This document shows, piece by piece, positions 12,801 to 27,415 of a DNA stretch of 64,000 nt (its first letter is position 1; each line of letters starts with the position of its first letter). This stretch comes from Prosapia bicincta (Eukaryota > Arthropoda > Insecta > Hemiptera > Cercopidae). The notes beneath the pieces are model-generated. The model saw nothing but the letters and a program-made list of their open reading frames with translations. It did not search any database and was not told the DNA's origin. The translations under genes and the position numbers were made by a program. The stretch spans positions 49,862,842-49,926,841 of the forward strand of contig JBAIZL010000003.1 in NCBI GenBank assembly GCA_036971475.1. Reading direction: 5' to 3'.

Positions 12801-15800
12801 TCTATCTATACTGTTTGTTTTTGCAATTTTTTTAGATTTGGAGTATCCATGTTAACCACTTTACCTATTTGCATTTTATTATTTTTTAAAATAATTGAAA
12901 AATAAGGTCGTTTTTATTGTCGTTGAAGTTTTACCAAGACTTGTTTGGCTTCACTCAGGACATTCTATTCGGACTGTTTGTTTTAAATATTTATTTTTAT
13001 GTTTGGAATCGCAATGATATCCACTTCACTTATTTTTTAAGTTTTGAATTATTAAAAAAAATAAAACGTTTTTATTGTCGACACAGTTTTACGGAGTCTT
13101 ATTTTGATGTACGCATGACTGTCTATTAAACTCTTGGTTTTCATAATTTTTTTTATATTTAGAATCCTCATGATATCCATTTTTTTTATTTGTAATTTAA
13201 CATTATTGAAATTAATAGAAAAATAAGACGTTTTTAATGTCGTCAAAATTTATGCAGTCTAAATTTGCTTCATACGGGTCTATCTATCTAGTCTGTTTGT
13301 TTTTATTATTTAGTTTTAGTTTTTGAATCCCTTGATATCCACTTCACTTATTTTTTAATTTTTGAATTATTAAAAAAAATAAAACGTTTTTAATGTCGCA
13401 GAGTTTTATGCAGTCTTATTTTGTTTTACACATTACTTTCTATTCAACTGTTGGTTTTCATATTTTTTTTAGATTTAGAATCCTCATGATATCCACTTTT
13501 TTTATTTGTATTTCAACATTATTGAAATTAATTGAAAAATAAGCCGTTTTTAATGTCGTCAGAATTTACGTAATCTTATTTTGCTTCATACGGGACTGTC
13601 TATCCAGTCTGTTTGTATTTAATATTTAGTTATACTTTTTGAATTCCTTGATATCCACTTTACCTTCTTTTTCTTTCAACATTTCTCAAATTACGAAAAA
13701 TTGTCATTATCAATGTCGCCAGAGTTGTAGGATGTCTTATATTGCTCACAACACATTCTACCTAGACCGTTCGTTTTTGTAATTTTTTTTATATTTGGAG
13801 TATCCATGTTAACCACTTCACCTATTTGATTTTATTAATTTGGAAATTAATTGAAAAATAAGGTTGTTTTTAATGTCGTTGAAGTTTTACCCAGTCTAGT
13901 TTGGCTTCACTCAGGACATTCTATTCAGACTGTTTGTTTTAAATATTAATTTTTTTGTTTTTGGAATCGCAATGATATCCACTTCACTTATTTTTTAGGT
14001 TTTGAATTATTAAAAAAAATAAAACGTTTTTAATGTCGACACAGTTTTACGGAATTTTATTTTGATGTACGCATGACTGTCTATTAAACTGTTGGTTTTC
14101 ATAATTTTTTTTAGATTTAGAATCCTCATGATATCCACTTTTTTATTTGTAATTTAACATTATTGAAATTAATAGAAAAATAAGACGTTTTTAATGTCGT
14201 CAAAATTTACGCAGTCTCAATTTGCTTCATATGGGTCTATCTATACAGTCTGTTTTTTTTTATTATTTAGTTTTAGTTTTTGAATCCCTTGATATCCACT
14301 TTACTTCCTTTTTCCTTCAACTATTCTCAAATTACCAAAAATTGTCATTATCAATGTCACCAGAGTTTTAGGCAGTCTTGTATTGCTTCACAAAACACAT
14401 TCTATCTAGACTGTTTGTTTTTGTAATTTTTTTTATATTTGGAGTATCCATGTTAACCACTTCACCTATTTGATTTTATTAATTTGGAAATTAATTGAAA
14501 AATAAGGTCGTTTTTAATGTCGTTGAAGTTTTACCCAGTCTAGTTTGGCTTCACTCAGGACATTCTATTCAGACTGTTTGTTTTAAATATTAATTTTTTT
14601 GTTTTTTTAATCGCAATGATATCCACTTCACTTATTTTTTAATTTTTGAATTATTAAAAAAAATAAAACGTTTTTAATGTCGCAGAGTTTTACGCAGTCT
14701 TATTTTGTTTTACACATTACTTTCTATTCAACCATTGGTTTTCATATTTTTTTTAGATTTAGAATCCTCATGATATCCACTTTTGTTTTGTAATTTAACA
14801 TTATTGAAATTAATAGAAAAATAAGACGTTTTTAATGTCGTCAAAATTTATGCAGTCTCAATTTGCTTCATACGGATCTATCCAGTCTGTTTGTGTTTAT
14901 TATTTAGTTTTAGTTTTTGAATCCCTTGATGTCCACTTTACTTTTCTTCTTTCAACATTTCTCAAATTACAAAAAATTTTCATTATCACATGTCGCCAGA
15001 GTCTTAGGCAGTCTTGTATTGCTTCACAAAAAACTTTCTATCTAGACTGTTGGTTTTTGTAATTTTTTTAGATTTGGATTATCCATGTTAACCACTTCAC
15101 CTATTTGTATTTTATTAGTTTTGAAATTAATTGAAAAATAAGGTCGTTTTTATTGTCGTTACAGTTTTACCCAGTCTAGGTTGGCTTCACACAGGACATT
15201 CTATTCAGACTGTTTGTTTTAAATATGTATTTTTATTTTTAAAATCGCAATGATATCCACTTCACTTATTTTTTAAGTTTTGAATTATTAAAAAAAATAA
15301 AACGTTTTTAATGTCGCAGAGTTTTACACAGTCTTATTTTGTTTTACACATTACTTTCTATTCAACTGTTGGTTTTCATATTTTTTTTAGATTTAGAATC
15401 CTCATGATATCCAAATTTTTTTTTGCAATTTAACATTATTGAAATTAATAGAAAAATAAGACGTTTTTAATGTCGTCAAAATTTACGCAGTCTCAATTTG
15501 CTTCATACGGGTCTATCTATCCAGTCTGTTTGTTTTTATTATTTAGTTTTAGTTTTTGAATCCCTTGATATCCACTTTACTTCCTTTTTCCTTCAACATT
15601 TCTCAAATTACCAAAAATTGTAATTATCAATGTCGCCAGAGTTTTAGGCAGTCTTGTATTGCTTCACAAAACACATTCTATCTAGACTGTTTGTTTTTGT
15701 AATTTTTTTTATATTTAAAGTATCCATGTTAACCACTTCACCTATTTGATTTTATTAATTTGGAAATTAATTGAAAAATAAGGTCGTTTTTAATGTCGTT

Positions 15801-16500
15801 GAAGTTTTACCCAGTCTAGTTTGGCTTCACTCAGGACATTCTATTCAGACTGTTTGTTTTAAATATTAATTTTTTTGTTTTTGGAATCGCAATGATATCC
15901 ACTTCACTTATTTTTTAATTTTTGAATTATTAAAAAAAATAAAACGTTTTTAATGTCGCAGAGTTTTACGCAGTCTTATTTTGTTTTACACATTACTTTC
16001 TATTCAACTGTTGGTTTTCATAATTTTTTTTAGATTTAGAATCCTCATGATATCCACTTTTTTTATTTGTAATTTAACATTATTGAAATTAATAGAAAAA
16101 CAAGACGTTTTTAATGTCGTCAAAATTTACGCAGTCTCAATTTGCTTCATACGGCTCTATCTATCCAGTCTGTTTGTTTTTATTATTTAGTTTTAGTTTT
16201 TGAATCCCTTGATATCCACTTCATTTATTTTTTAATTTTTGAATTATTAAAAAAAATAAAACGTTTTTAATGTCGCAGAGATTTACGCAGTCTTATTTTG
16301 TTTTACACATTACTTTCTATTCAACTGTTGGTTTTCATATTTTTTTTAGATTTAGAATCCCCATGATATCCACTTTTTTGTTTGTAATTTAACATTATTG
16401 AAATTAATAGAAAAATAAGACGTTTTTAATGTCGTGAAAATTTACGCAGTCTCAATTTGCTTCATACAGGTCTATCTATCCAGTCTGTTTGTTTTTATTA
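9850..16500 (+). repeat. ~3.8-kb duplicated satellite segment
   Basis: Sequence from about 10.0 to 12.6 kb recurs at about 13.85 to 16.45 kb with an offset of 3812-3840 bp, close to six tetramers. Short indels explain the varying offset. Both copies share rare variants, such as the TTTTTTAGGTTTTGAATT stretch near 10.15 and 13.99 kb and a GATGTCCAC variant near 11.09 and 14.93 kb. This indicates duplication of a block of many monomers by unequal exchange. Confidence 0.75.
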
Positions 16501-16724
16501 TTTAGTTTTAGTTTTTGAATCCCTTGATATCCACTTTACTTTCTTCTTCTTTCAACATTTCTCAAATTACAAAAAATTTTCATTATCACATGTCGCCAGA
16601 GTCATAGGCAGTCTTGTATTGCTTCACAAAAAACTTTCTATCTATACTGTTTGTTTTTGCAATTTTTTTAGATTTGGAGTATCCATGTTAACCACTTTAC
16701 CTATTTGCATTTTATTATTTTTTA

Positions 16725-19700
16725 AAATAATTGAAAAATAAGGTCGTTTTTATTGTCGTTGAAGTTTTACCAAGACTTGTTTGGCTTCACTCAGGACATT
16801 CTATTCGGACTGTTTGTTTTAAATATTTATTTTTATTTTTGGAATCGCAATGATATCCACTTCACTTATTTATTAAGTTTTGAATTAAAAAAAAATAAAA
16901 CGTTTTTAATGTCGACACAGTTTTACGGAGTCTTATTTTGATGTACGCATGACTGTCTATTAAACTGTTGGTTTTCATAATTTTTTTTAGATTTAGAATC
17001 CTCATGATATCCACTTTTTTTATTTGTAATTTAACATTATTGAAATTAATAGAAAAATAAGACGTTTTTAATGTCGTCAAAATTTACGCAGTCTCAATTT
17101 GCTTCATACGGGTCTATCTATCCAGTCTGTTTGTTTTTATTATTTAGTTTTAGTTTTTGAATCCCTTGATATCCACTTCACTTATTTTTTAATTTTTGAA
17201 TTATTAAAAAAAATAAAACGTTTTTAATGTCGCAGAGTTTTACGCAGTCTTATTTTGTTTTACACATTACTTTCTATTCAACTGTTGGTTTTCATATTTT
17301 TTTTAGATTTAGAATCCCCATGATATCCACTTTTTTATTTGTAATTTAACATTATTGAAATTAATAGAAAAATAAGACGTTTTTAATGTCGTCAAAATTT
17401 ACGCAGTCTCAATTTGCTTCATACGGGTCTATCTATCCAGTCTGTTTGTTTTTATTATTTAGTTTTAGTTTTTGAATCCCTTGATATCCACTTTACTTCC
17501 TTTTTCCTTCAACATTTCTCAAATTACCAAAAATTGTCATTATCAATGTCGCCAGAGTTATAGGCAGTCTTGTATTGCGTCACAAAACACATTCTATCTA
17601 AACTGTTTGTTTTTGTCATTTTTTTTATATTTGGAGTATCCATGTTAACCACTTCACCTATTTGATTTTATTAATTTGGAAATTAATTGAAAAATAAGGT
17701 CGTTTTATTGTCGTTGAAGTTTTACCAAGACTTGTTTGGCTTCACTCAGGACTTTCTATTCGGACTGTTTGTTTTAAATATTTATTTTTATTTTTGGAAT
17801 CGCAATGATATCCACTTCACTTATTTTTTAAGTTTTGAATTATTAAAAAAAAATAAAACGTTTTTAATGTCGCAGAGTTTTACACAGTCTTATTTTGTTT
17901 TACACATTACTTTCTATTCAACTGTTGGTTTTCATATTTTTTTTAGATTTAGAATCCTCATGATATCCAATTTTTTATTTGTAATTTAACATTATTGAAA
18001 TTAATAGAAAAATAAGACGTTATTAATGTAGTCAAACTTTACGCAGTCTCAATTTGCTTCATACGGGTCTATCTATCCAGTCTGTTTGTGTTTATTATTT
18101 AGTTTTAGTTTTTGAATCCCTTGATATCCACTTTACTTCCATTTTCCTTCAACATTTCTCAAATTACAAAAAATTTTCATTATCACATGTCGCCAGAGTC
18201 TTAGGCAGTCTTGTATTGCTTCACAAAAAACTTTCTATCTAGACTGTTGGTTTTTGTCATTTTTTTAGATTTGGAGTATCCATGTTAACCACTTCACCTA
18301 TTTGTATTTTATTAGTTTTGAAATTAATTGAAAAATAAGGTCGTTGTTATTGTCGTTACAGTTTTACCCAGTCTTGGTTGGCTTCACTCAGGACATTCTA
18401 TTCAGACTGTTTGTTTTAAATATTAATTTTTATTTCTTGAATCGCAGTGATATCCACTTCACTTATGTTTTAATTTTTGAATTATTAAAAAAAATAAAAT
18501 GTTTTTAATGTCAACAGAGTTTTACGCAGTCTTATTTTGTTTTACACATTACATTCTATTCAACTGTTGGTTTTCATAACTTTTTTTAGATTTGGAGTAT
18601 CCATGTTAACCACTTTACCTATTTGTATTTTATTAGTTTTGAAAATAATTGAAAAATAAGGTCGTTTTTATTGTCGTTGAAGTTTTACCAAGACTTGTTT
18701 GGCTTCACTCAGGACATTCTATTCGGACTGTTTGTTTTAAATATTTATTTTTATTTTTGGAATCGCAATGATATCCACTTCACTTATTTATTAAGTTTTG
18801 AATTAAAAAAAAATAAAACGTTTTTAATGTCGACACAGTTTTACGGAGTCTTATTTTGATGTACGCATGACTGTCTATTAAACTGTTGGTTTTCATAATT
18901 TTTTTTAGATTTAGAATCCTCATGATATCCACTTTTTTTATTTGTAATTTAACATTATTGAAATTAATAGAAAAATAAGACGTTTTTAATGTCGTCAAAA
19001 TTTACGCAGTCTCAATTTGCTTCATACGGGTCTATCTATCCAGTCTGTTTGTTTTTATTATTTAGTTTTAGTTTTTGAATCCCTTGATATCCACTTCACT
19101 TATTTTTTAATTTTTGAATTATTAAAAAAAATAAAACGTTTTTAATGTCGCAGAGTTTTACGCAGTCTTATTTTGTTTTACACATTACTTTCTATTCAAC
19201 TGTTGGTTTTCATATTTTTTTTAGATTTAGAATCCCCATGATATCCACTTTTTTATTTGTAATTTAACATTATTGAAATTAATAGAAAAATAAGACGTTT
19301 TTAATGTCGTCAAAATTTACGCAGTCTCAATTTGCTTCATACGGGTCTATCTATCCAGTCTGTTTGTTTTTATTATTTAGTTTTAGTTTTTGAATCCCTT
19401 GATATCCACTTTACTTCCTTTTTCCTTCAACATTTCTCAAATTACCAAAAATTGTCATTATCAATGTCGCCAGAGTTATAGGCAGTCTTGTATTGCGTCA
19501 CAAAACACATTCTATCTAAACTGTTTGTTTTTGTCATTTTTTTTATATTTGGAGTATCCATGTTAACCACTTCACCTATTTGATTTTATTAATTTGGAAA
19601 TTAATTGAAAAATAAGGTCGTTTTATTGTCGTTGAAGTTTTACCAAGACTTGTTTGGCTTCACTCAGGACTTTCTATTCGGACTGTTTGTTTTAAATATT

Positions 19701-20560
19701 TATTTTTATTTTTGGAATCGCAATGATATCCACTTCACTTATTTTTTAAGTTTTGAATTATTAAAAAAAAATAAAACGTTTTTAATGTCGCAGAGTTTTA
19801 CACAGTCTTATTTTGTTTTACACATTACTTTCTATTCAACTGTTGGTTTTCATATTTTTTTTAGATTTAGAATCCTCATGATATCCAATTTTTTATTTGT
19901 AATTTAACATTATTGAAATTAATAGAAAAATAAGACGTTATTAATGTAGTCAAACTTTACGCAGTCTCAATTTGCTTCATACGGGTCTATCTATCCAGTC
20001 TGTTTGTGTTTATTATTTAGTTTTAGTTTTTGAATCCCTTGATATCCACTTTACTTCCATTTTCCTTCAACATTTCTCAAATTACAAAAAATTTTCATTA
20101 TCACATGTCGCCAGAGTCTTAGGCAGTCTTGTATTGCTTCACAAAAAACTTTCTATCTAGACTGTTGGTTTTTGTCATTTTTTTAGATTTGGAGTATCCA
20201 TGTTAACCACTTCACCTATTTGTATTTTATTAGTTTTGAAATTAATTGAAAAATAAGGTCGTTGTTATTGTCGTTACAGTTTTACCCAGTCTTGGTTGGC
20301 TTCACTCAGGACATTCTATTCAGACTGTTTGTTTTAAATATTAATTTTTATTTCTTGAATCGCAGTGATATCCACTTCACTTATGTTTTAATTTTTGAAT
20401 TATTAAAAAAAATAAAATGTTTTTAATGTCAACAGAGTTTTACGCAGTCTTATTTTGTTTTACACATTACATTCTATTCAACTGTTGGTTTTCATAACTT
20501 TTTTTAGATTTGGAGTATCCATGTTAACCACTTTACCTATTTGTATTTTATTAGTTTTGA
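16725..20560 (+). repeat. 1918-bp twelve-monomer higher-order unit, two tandem copies
   Basis: Copy 1 (about 16725-18642) and copy 2 (about 18643-20560) match at an exact offset of 1918 bp. Four separate open stretches in copy 1 translate identically in copy 2. Monomer order in copy 1 is A, B, C/A chimera, B, C, D, A, B, C, D, A, B/D chimera, i.e. 12 monomers averaging about 160 bp. The C/A chimera joins the first half of a C monomer to the second half of an A monomer (near 17166 and 19084). The B/D chimera is near 18590 and 20508. Such chimeras are the expected scars of unequal crossover. Confidence 0.85.
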
Positions 20561-22214
20561 AAATAATTGAAAAATAAGGTCGTTTTTATTGTCGTTGAAG
20601 TTTTACCAAGACTTGTTTGGCTTCACTCAGGACATTCTATTCGGACTGTATGTTTGAAATGTTTATTTTTAATTTTGGAATCGCAATGATATCCACTTTA
20701 CTTTTTTTTTAATTTTTGAATTATTAAAATAAATAAATCGTTTTTATTGTCGACAGACTTTCACGCAGTCTAATTTGTTTTACACATTACTTTGTATTCA
20801 ACTGTTATTTTTCATATTTTGTTTACATTTAGAATCCTCATGATATCCACTTTTTCTATTTGTAATTTAACATTATTGAAATTAATAGAAAAATGAGACG
20901 TTTTTAATGTCGTCAGAATTTACGCAGTCTTAATTTGCTTCCTACGGGACTATCTATCCAGTCTGTATGTTTTAATTATTTAGTTTTAGTTTTTTAATCT
21001 CCTGATATTCACTTTACTTTTCGTTTCTCTAACATTTTTCAAATTAGGAAAAATTGTCATTATCAATGTCGCCAGAGATGTAGGCAGTCTTGTATTGCTT
21101 CACAAAACACATTCTATCTAGACTGTTTGTTTTTGTAATTTGTTTAGATTTGGAGTATCCATGTTAACCACTTTACCTATTTGTATTTTATTACTTTTGA
21201 AATTAATTGAAAAATAAGGTAGTTTTTATTGTCGTTGCAGTTTTACCCATCTTGTGTGGTTTCACTCAGGACATTCTATTCGGACTGTTTGTTTTAAATA
21301 TTTATTTTTATTTTTGGAATCGCAATGATATCCACTTTACTTTTTTTTTAATTTTAGAACTATTAAAAAAAATAAAACGTTTTAAATGTCGGCAGAGTTT
21401 TACGCAGTCTTATTTTGCTTTACACAGGACGTTCTATTCAACTGTTGGTTTCATAATTTTTTTTACATTTAGAATCCTCATGATATCCACTTTTTCTATT
21501 TGTAATTTAATATTATTGAAATTAATAGAAAAATGAGACGTTTTTAATGTCATCAGAATTTACGCAGTCTTAATTTGCTTCATACGGGTCTATCTATCCA
21601 GTCTGTTTGTTTTTATTATTTAGTTTTAGTTTTTAAATACCTTGATATCCGCTTTACTTTCTTGTTCTTTCAACATTTCTCAAATTACAAAAAATTGTCA
21701 TTATCAATGTCGCCAGAGATGTAGGCAGTCTTGTATTGCTTCACAACACATTCTACCTAGACTATTTGTTTTTGTAATTTTTTTACAATTGGAATATCCA
21801 TGTTAACCTCTTTACCTATTTGTATTTTATTAATTTTGAAAATAATTGTAAAATTAAGTCGTTTTTATTGTCGTTGAAGTTTTACCAAAACTTGTTTGGC
21901 TTCACTCAGGACATTCTATTCATACTGTTTGTTTTAAATATGCATTTTTATTTTTAGAATCGCAATGATATCCACTTTACTTATTTTTTAATTTTTAAAT
22001 TATTAAATAAAATAAAACGTTTTAAATGTCGACAGAGTTTTAAGCAGTCTTATTTTGCTTTACACAGGACTTTCTATTCAACTCTTGGTTTTCATATTTT
22101 TTTAAGATTTAGAATCCTCATGATATCCACTTTTTTTATTTGTAATTTAACATTATTGAAATTAATAGAAAAAAGAGACGTTTTTAATGTCGTCAGAATT
22201 TACAGAGTCTTAAT

Positions 22215-23760
22215 TTGCTTCATACGGGACTATCTATCCAGTCTGTTTGTTTTAATTATTTAGTTTTAGTGTTTGAAAATCTTGATATTCACTTTACTTT
22301 TCTTTTCTCTAACATTTTTCAAATTAGGAAAAATTGTCATTATCAATGTCGCCAGAGATGTAGGCAGTCTTGTATTGCTTTACAACACATTCTACCTAGA
22401 CTATTTGTTTTTGTAATTTGTTTAGATTTGGAGTATCCATGTTAACCACTTTACCTATTTGTATTTTATTAATTTTGAAATTATTTGAAAAATAAGGTCG
22501 TTTTTATTGTCGTTGCAGTTTTACCCAGTCTTGTGTGGTTTTACTCAGGACATTCTATTCGGACTGTTTGTTTTAAATATTTATTTTTATTTTTGGAATC
22601 GCAATGATATCCACTTTACTTTTTTTTTAATTTTTGAACTATTAAAAAAAATAAAACGTTTTAAATGTCGACAGAGTTTTAGGCAGTCTTATTTTGATGT
22701 TCGCATGACTGTCTATTAAACTGTAGGTTTCATAATTTTTTTTTATTTAGAATCCTCATGATATCCACTTTTTTTTATTTGTAATTTAACATTATTGAAA
22801 TTAATAGAAAAATAAGACGTTTTTAATGTCGTCAGAATTTACGCAGTCTTAATTTGCTTCATACGGGTCTATCTATCCAGTCTGTTTGTTTTTATTATTT
22901 AGTTTTAGTTTTTGAATCCCTTGATATCCATTTTATTTTTTTTTTTCTCTCAACATCTTTCACATTACGAAAAAATAGTCATTATCAATGTCGCCAGAGA
23001 TGTAGGAAGTCTTTTATTGCTTCACAACACATTCTACCTAGACTATTTGTTTTTGTAATTTTTTTACATTTGGAGTATCCATGTTAACCTCTTTACCTAT
23101 TTGTATTTTATTAATTTTGAAAATAATTGAAAAATAAGGTCGTTTTTATTGTCGTTGCAGTTTTACCCAGTCTTGTGTGGTTTTACTCAGGACATTCTAT
23201 TCGGACTGTTTGTTTTAAATATTTATTTTTATTTTTGGAATCGCAATGATATCCACTTTACTTTTTTTTTAATTTTTGAACTATTAAAAAAAATAAAACG
23301 TTTTAAATGTCGACAGAGTTTTAGGCAGTCTTATTTTGATGTTCGCATGACTGTCTATTAAACTGTAGGTTTTCATAATTTTTTTTTATTTAGAATCCTC
23401 ATGATATCCACTTTTTTTATTTGTAATTTAACATTATTGAAATTAATAGAAAAATAAGACGTTTTTAATGTCGTCAGAATTTACGCAGTCTTAATTTGCT
23501 TCATACGGGTCTATCTATCCAGTCTGTTTGTTTTTATTATTTAGTTTTAGTTTTTGAATCCCTTGATATCCATTTTATTTTTTTTTTCTCTCAACATCTT
23601 TCACATTACGAAAAAATAGTCATTATCAATGTCGCCAGAGATGTAGGAAGTCTTTTATTGCTTCACAACACATTCTACCTAGACTATTTGTTTTTGTAAT
23701 TTTTTTACATTTGGAGTATCCATGTTAACCTCTTTACCTATTTGTATTTTATTAATTTTG
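22215..23760 (+). repeat. Three near-identical A-B-C-D tetramers (~642 bp)
   Basis: The monomer series repeats with offsets of 639 and 642 bp (for example the C monomers starting near 22170, 22810 and 23452). The last two copies are almost identical over their whole length. This is the clearest place to read the basic four-monomer unit. Confidence 0.8.
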
Positions 23761-26700
23761 AAAATAATTGAAAAATAAGGTCGTTTTTTTTGTCGTTGAA
23801 GTTTTACCCAGACTTGTTTTGCTTAACTCATTACATTCTATTCATACAGTTTGTTTGATATGTTTATTTTAATTTTTGGAATCGCAATGATATCCAGTTT
23901 ACTTTTTTTTTAATTTTTGAATTATTAAAATAAATAAAACGTTTTTAATGTCGACAGACTTTTACGCTGTCTTATTTTGTTTTACACATTACTTTGTATT
24001 CAACTATTATTTTTCATATTTTGTTTAGATTTAGAATCCTCATGATGTCCACTTTTTTTATTTGTAATTTAACATTATTGAAATTAATAGAAAAATGAGA
24101 CGGTTTTTAATGTCGTCAGAATTTATGCAGTCTTAATTTGCTTCATACGGGTCTACCTATCCAGTCTGTTTGTTTTTATTATTTAGTTTTAGTTTTTGAA
24201 TCCCTTGATATCCACTTTATTTATTTTTCTCTCAACATCTTTTAAATTACGAAAAAATAGTCATTATCAATGTCGCCAGAGTTTTAGGCAGTCTTGCATT
24301 GCTTCACAATACACATGTTATCTAGACAGTTTGTTTTTGTAATTTTTTTAGATTTGGAGTATCCATGTTAACCACTTTACCTATTTGTATTTTAATAATT
24401 TTGAAATTAATTGAAAAATAAGGTCGTTTTTATTGTCGTTGAAGTTTTACCCAGACTTGTTTGGCTTCACTCAGGACATTCTATTCGGACTGTTTGTTTT
24501 AAATATTTATTTTATTTTTGGAATCGCAATGTTATCCACTTTACTTGTTTTTTAATTTTTGTATTATTCAAAAAAATAAAACGTTTTTAATGTTGACAGA
24601 GTTTTACGCAGTCTTATTTTGATGTACGCATGACTGTCTATTAAACTGTTGGTTTTCATAATTTTTTTAGATTTAGAATCCTCATGATATCCTTTTTTTA
24701 ATTGTTATTTAACATTATTGAAATTAATTGAAAAATAAGCCGTTTTTAATGTCATCAGAATTTACGCAGTCTTAATTTGTTTCATACGGGTCTATCTATC
24801 CAGTCTGTTTGTTTTTATTATTTAGTTTTAGTTTTTGAATCCCTTGATATCCACTTTATTATATTTTTCTCTCAACATCTTTCAAATTACGAAAAAATTG
24901 TCAATTTCAATGTCGCCAGAGTCGTAGGCAGTCTTGTATTGCTTCACAAAAGACTTTCTATCTGGACTGTTTGTTTTTGTAAATTTTTAGATTTGGAGTA
25001 TCCATGTTAACCACTTTACCTATTTGTATTTTATTAGTTTTGAAAATAATTGTAAAATAAGGTCGTTTTTATTGTCGCTGAAGTTTTACCAAGACTTGTT
25101 TGGCTTCACTCAGGGCATTCTATTCATACTGTTTGTTTTAAATATGTATTTTTATTTTTAGAATCGCAATGATATCCACTTTACTTATTTTTTCATTTTT
25201 GAATTATTAAAAAAAATAAAACGTTTTAAATGTCGGCAGAGTTTTACGCAGTCTTATTTTGCTTTACACAAGACTTTCTATTCAACTGTTGGTTTCATAA
25301 TTTTTTTTAGATTTAGAATGCTCATGATATCCACTTTTTTTATTTGTAATTTAACATTATTGAAATTAATAGAAAAATGAGGCGTTTTTAATGTCGTCAG
25401 AATTTACGAAGTCTTAATTTGCTTCATACAGGACTATCTATCCAGTCTGTTTGTTTTTATTATTTAGTTTTAGTTTTTGAATCCCTTGATATCCACTTTA
25501 CTTTCTTTTTCTTTCAACATTTCTCAAATTACAAAAAATTGTCATTATCAATGTCGCCAGAGTTTTAGGCAGTCTTGTAATGCTTCACAAAAAACTTTCT
25601 ATTAGACTGTTTGTTTTTGTAATTTTTTTAGATTTGGAATATCCATTTTAACCACTTTACCCATTTGTATTTTATTAGTTTTGAAAATAATTGAAAAATA
25701 AAATCGTTTTTATTGTCGTTGAAGTTTTACCCAGTCTTGTTTGGCTTCATTCAGCACATTCTATTCATACTGTTTTTTTTTAATATTTATTTTTATTTTA
25801 GGAATCGCAATGATATCCACTTCACTTATTATTTAATTTTTGAATTATTAAAAAAAATAAACTTTTTAAATGTCGACAGAGTTTTACGCAGTCTTATTTT
25901 GATGTACGCATGACTGTCTATTAAACTGTTGGTTTTCATAATTTTTTTTAGTTTTAGAATCCTCATGATATCCAATTTTTTATTTGTATTTTAACATTAT
26001 TGACATTAATAGAAAAATAAGACGTTTTTAATGTCGTCAGAATTTACGCAGTCTTAATTTGCTTCATACGGGTCTATCTATCCAGTCTGTTTGTTTTTAT
26101 TATTTAGTTTTAGTTTTTGAATCCCTTGATATCCACTTTACTTTTCTTTTCTCTAACATTTTTCAAATTAGGAAAATTGTCATTATCAATGTCGCCCGAG
26201 TTGTAGGCAGTCTTGTATTGCTTCACAAAACACATTCTATCTAGACTGTTTGTTTTTGTAATTTTTTTAGATTTGGAGTATCCATGTTAACCACTTTACC
26301 TATTTGTATTTTATTACTTTTGAAATTAATTGAAAAATAAGGTAGTTTTTATTGTCGTTGCAGTTTTACCCATCTTGTGTGGTTTCACTCAGGACATTCT
26401 ATTCGGACCGTTTGTTTTAAATATTTATTTTTATTTTTGGAATCGCAATGATATCCACTTTACTTTTTTTTAATTTTTGAACTATTAAAAAAAATAAAAC
26501 GTTTTTAATGTCGACAAAGTTTTACGCAGTCTTATTTAGATGTAGGCATGACTGTCTATTAAACTGTTGGTTTTCATGATTTTTTTTTTATTTAGAATCC
26601 TCATGATATCCACTTTTTTTATTTGTAATTTAACATTATTGAAATTAATAGAAAAATAAGACGTTTTTAATGTCGTCAGAATTTACGCAGTCTTAATTTG

Positions 26701-27415
26701 CTTCATACGTGTCTATCTATCCAGTATGTTTGTTTTTATTATTTAGTTTTAGTTTTTGAATCCCTTGATTCCCACTTTATTTTTTCTTTCTCTCAACATC
26801 TTTCAAATTACGAAAAAATTGTCATTATCAATGTCGCCAGATATGTAGGCAGTCTTGTATTGCTTCACAACATATTCTACCTAGACTATTTGTTTTTGTA
26901 ATTTTTTTAGATTTGGAGTATCCATGTTAACCACTTTACCTATTTGTATTTTATTAGTTTTGAAAATAATTGAAAAATAAGGTCATTTTTATTGTCGTTT
27001 AAGTTTTACCCAGACTTGTTTGGCTTAACTCAGGACATTCTATTCATACTGTTTGTTTGAAATGTTTATTTAAATTTTAGGAATCGCAATGATATCCACT
27101 TTACTTTTATTTTAATTTTTGAATTATTAAAAAAAATAAAACGTTTTTAATGTCGACAGAGTTTTACGCAGTCTTATTTTGATGTACACATGACTGTCTA
27201 TTAAACTGTTGGTTTTCATAATTTTTTTAGATTTAGAATCCTCATGATATCCACTTTATTTTTTTTTTCTCTCAACATCTTTTAAATTACGAAAAAATTG
27301 TCATTATCAATGTCGCCAAAGATGTAGGCAGTCTTGTATTGCTTCACAACACATTCTACCTAGACTATTTGTTTTTGTAATTTTTTTAGATTTGGAGTAT
27401 CCATGTTAATCACTT

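Larger units (their letters stand above)
501..27415 (+). repeat. Satellite block 1, ~160-bp monomers in higher-order units
   Basis: Head-to-tail monomers of about 155-165 bp, all in one orientation. Each begins near TTTTTAATGTCG, continues with a GCAGTCTT box, a CTTCACNCAGGAC box and a GACTGTTTG box, then GATATCCACTT, and ends in an A-rich AATTAATAGAAAAATAAG stretch. Four variants can be told apart by the bases after TGTCG: A (TTGAAG/TTGCAG), B (ACAGAG or CAGAG), C (TCAGAAT/TCAAAAT) and D (CCAGAG). They recur as A-B-C-D, about 640 bp. From 0.5 to about 4 kb the monomers are diverged; from about 9 to 27 kb they are much more alike. The many short open frames in the block are repeats of the same monomer translated and are not genes. 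The block stops in a D monomer at about 27415, where unique DNA starts abruptly. One PLE remnant is inserted at 4469-4846. Confidence 0.95.

Noticed and set aside
2610..26901. Dozens of 60-109 codon open frames such as MLHTGLSIQSVCFYYLVLVF and MSLKFYQDLFGFTQ
   Set aside because: They recur with the satellite period, are the same monomers translated in the same register, are rich in Phe/Leu/Ile from T-rich DNA, and break with every indel. They are satellite, not a gene family.
501..27415. CRISPR-like regular repeats
   Set aside because: The whole 160-bp unit is repeated with no unique spacers, in a eukaryotic setting.
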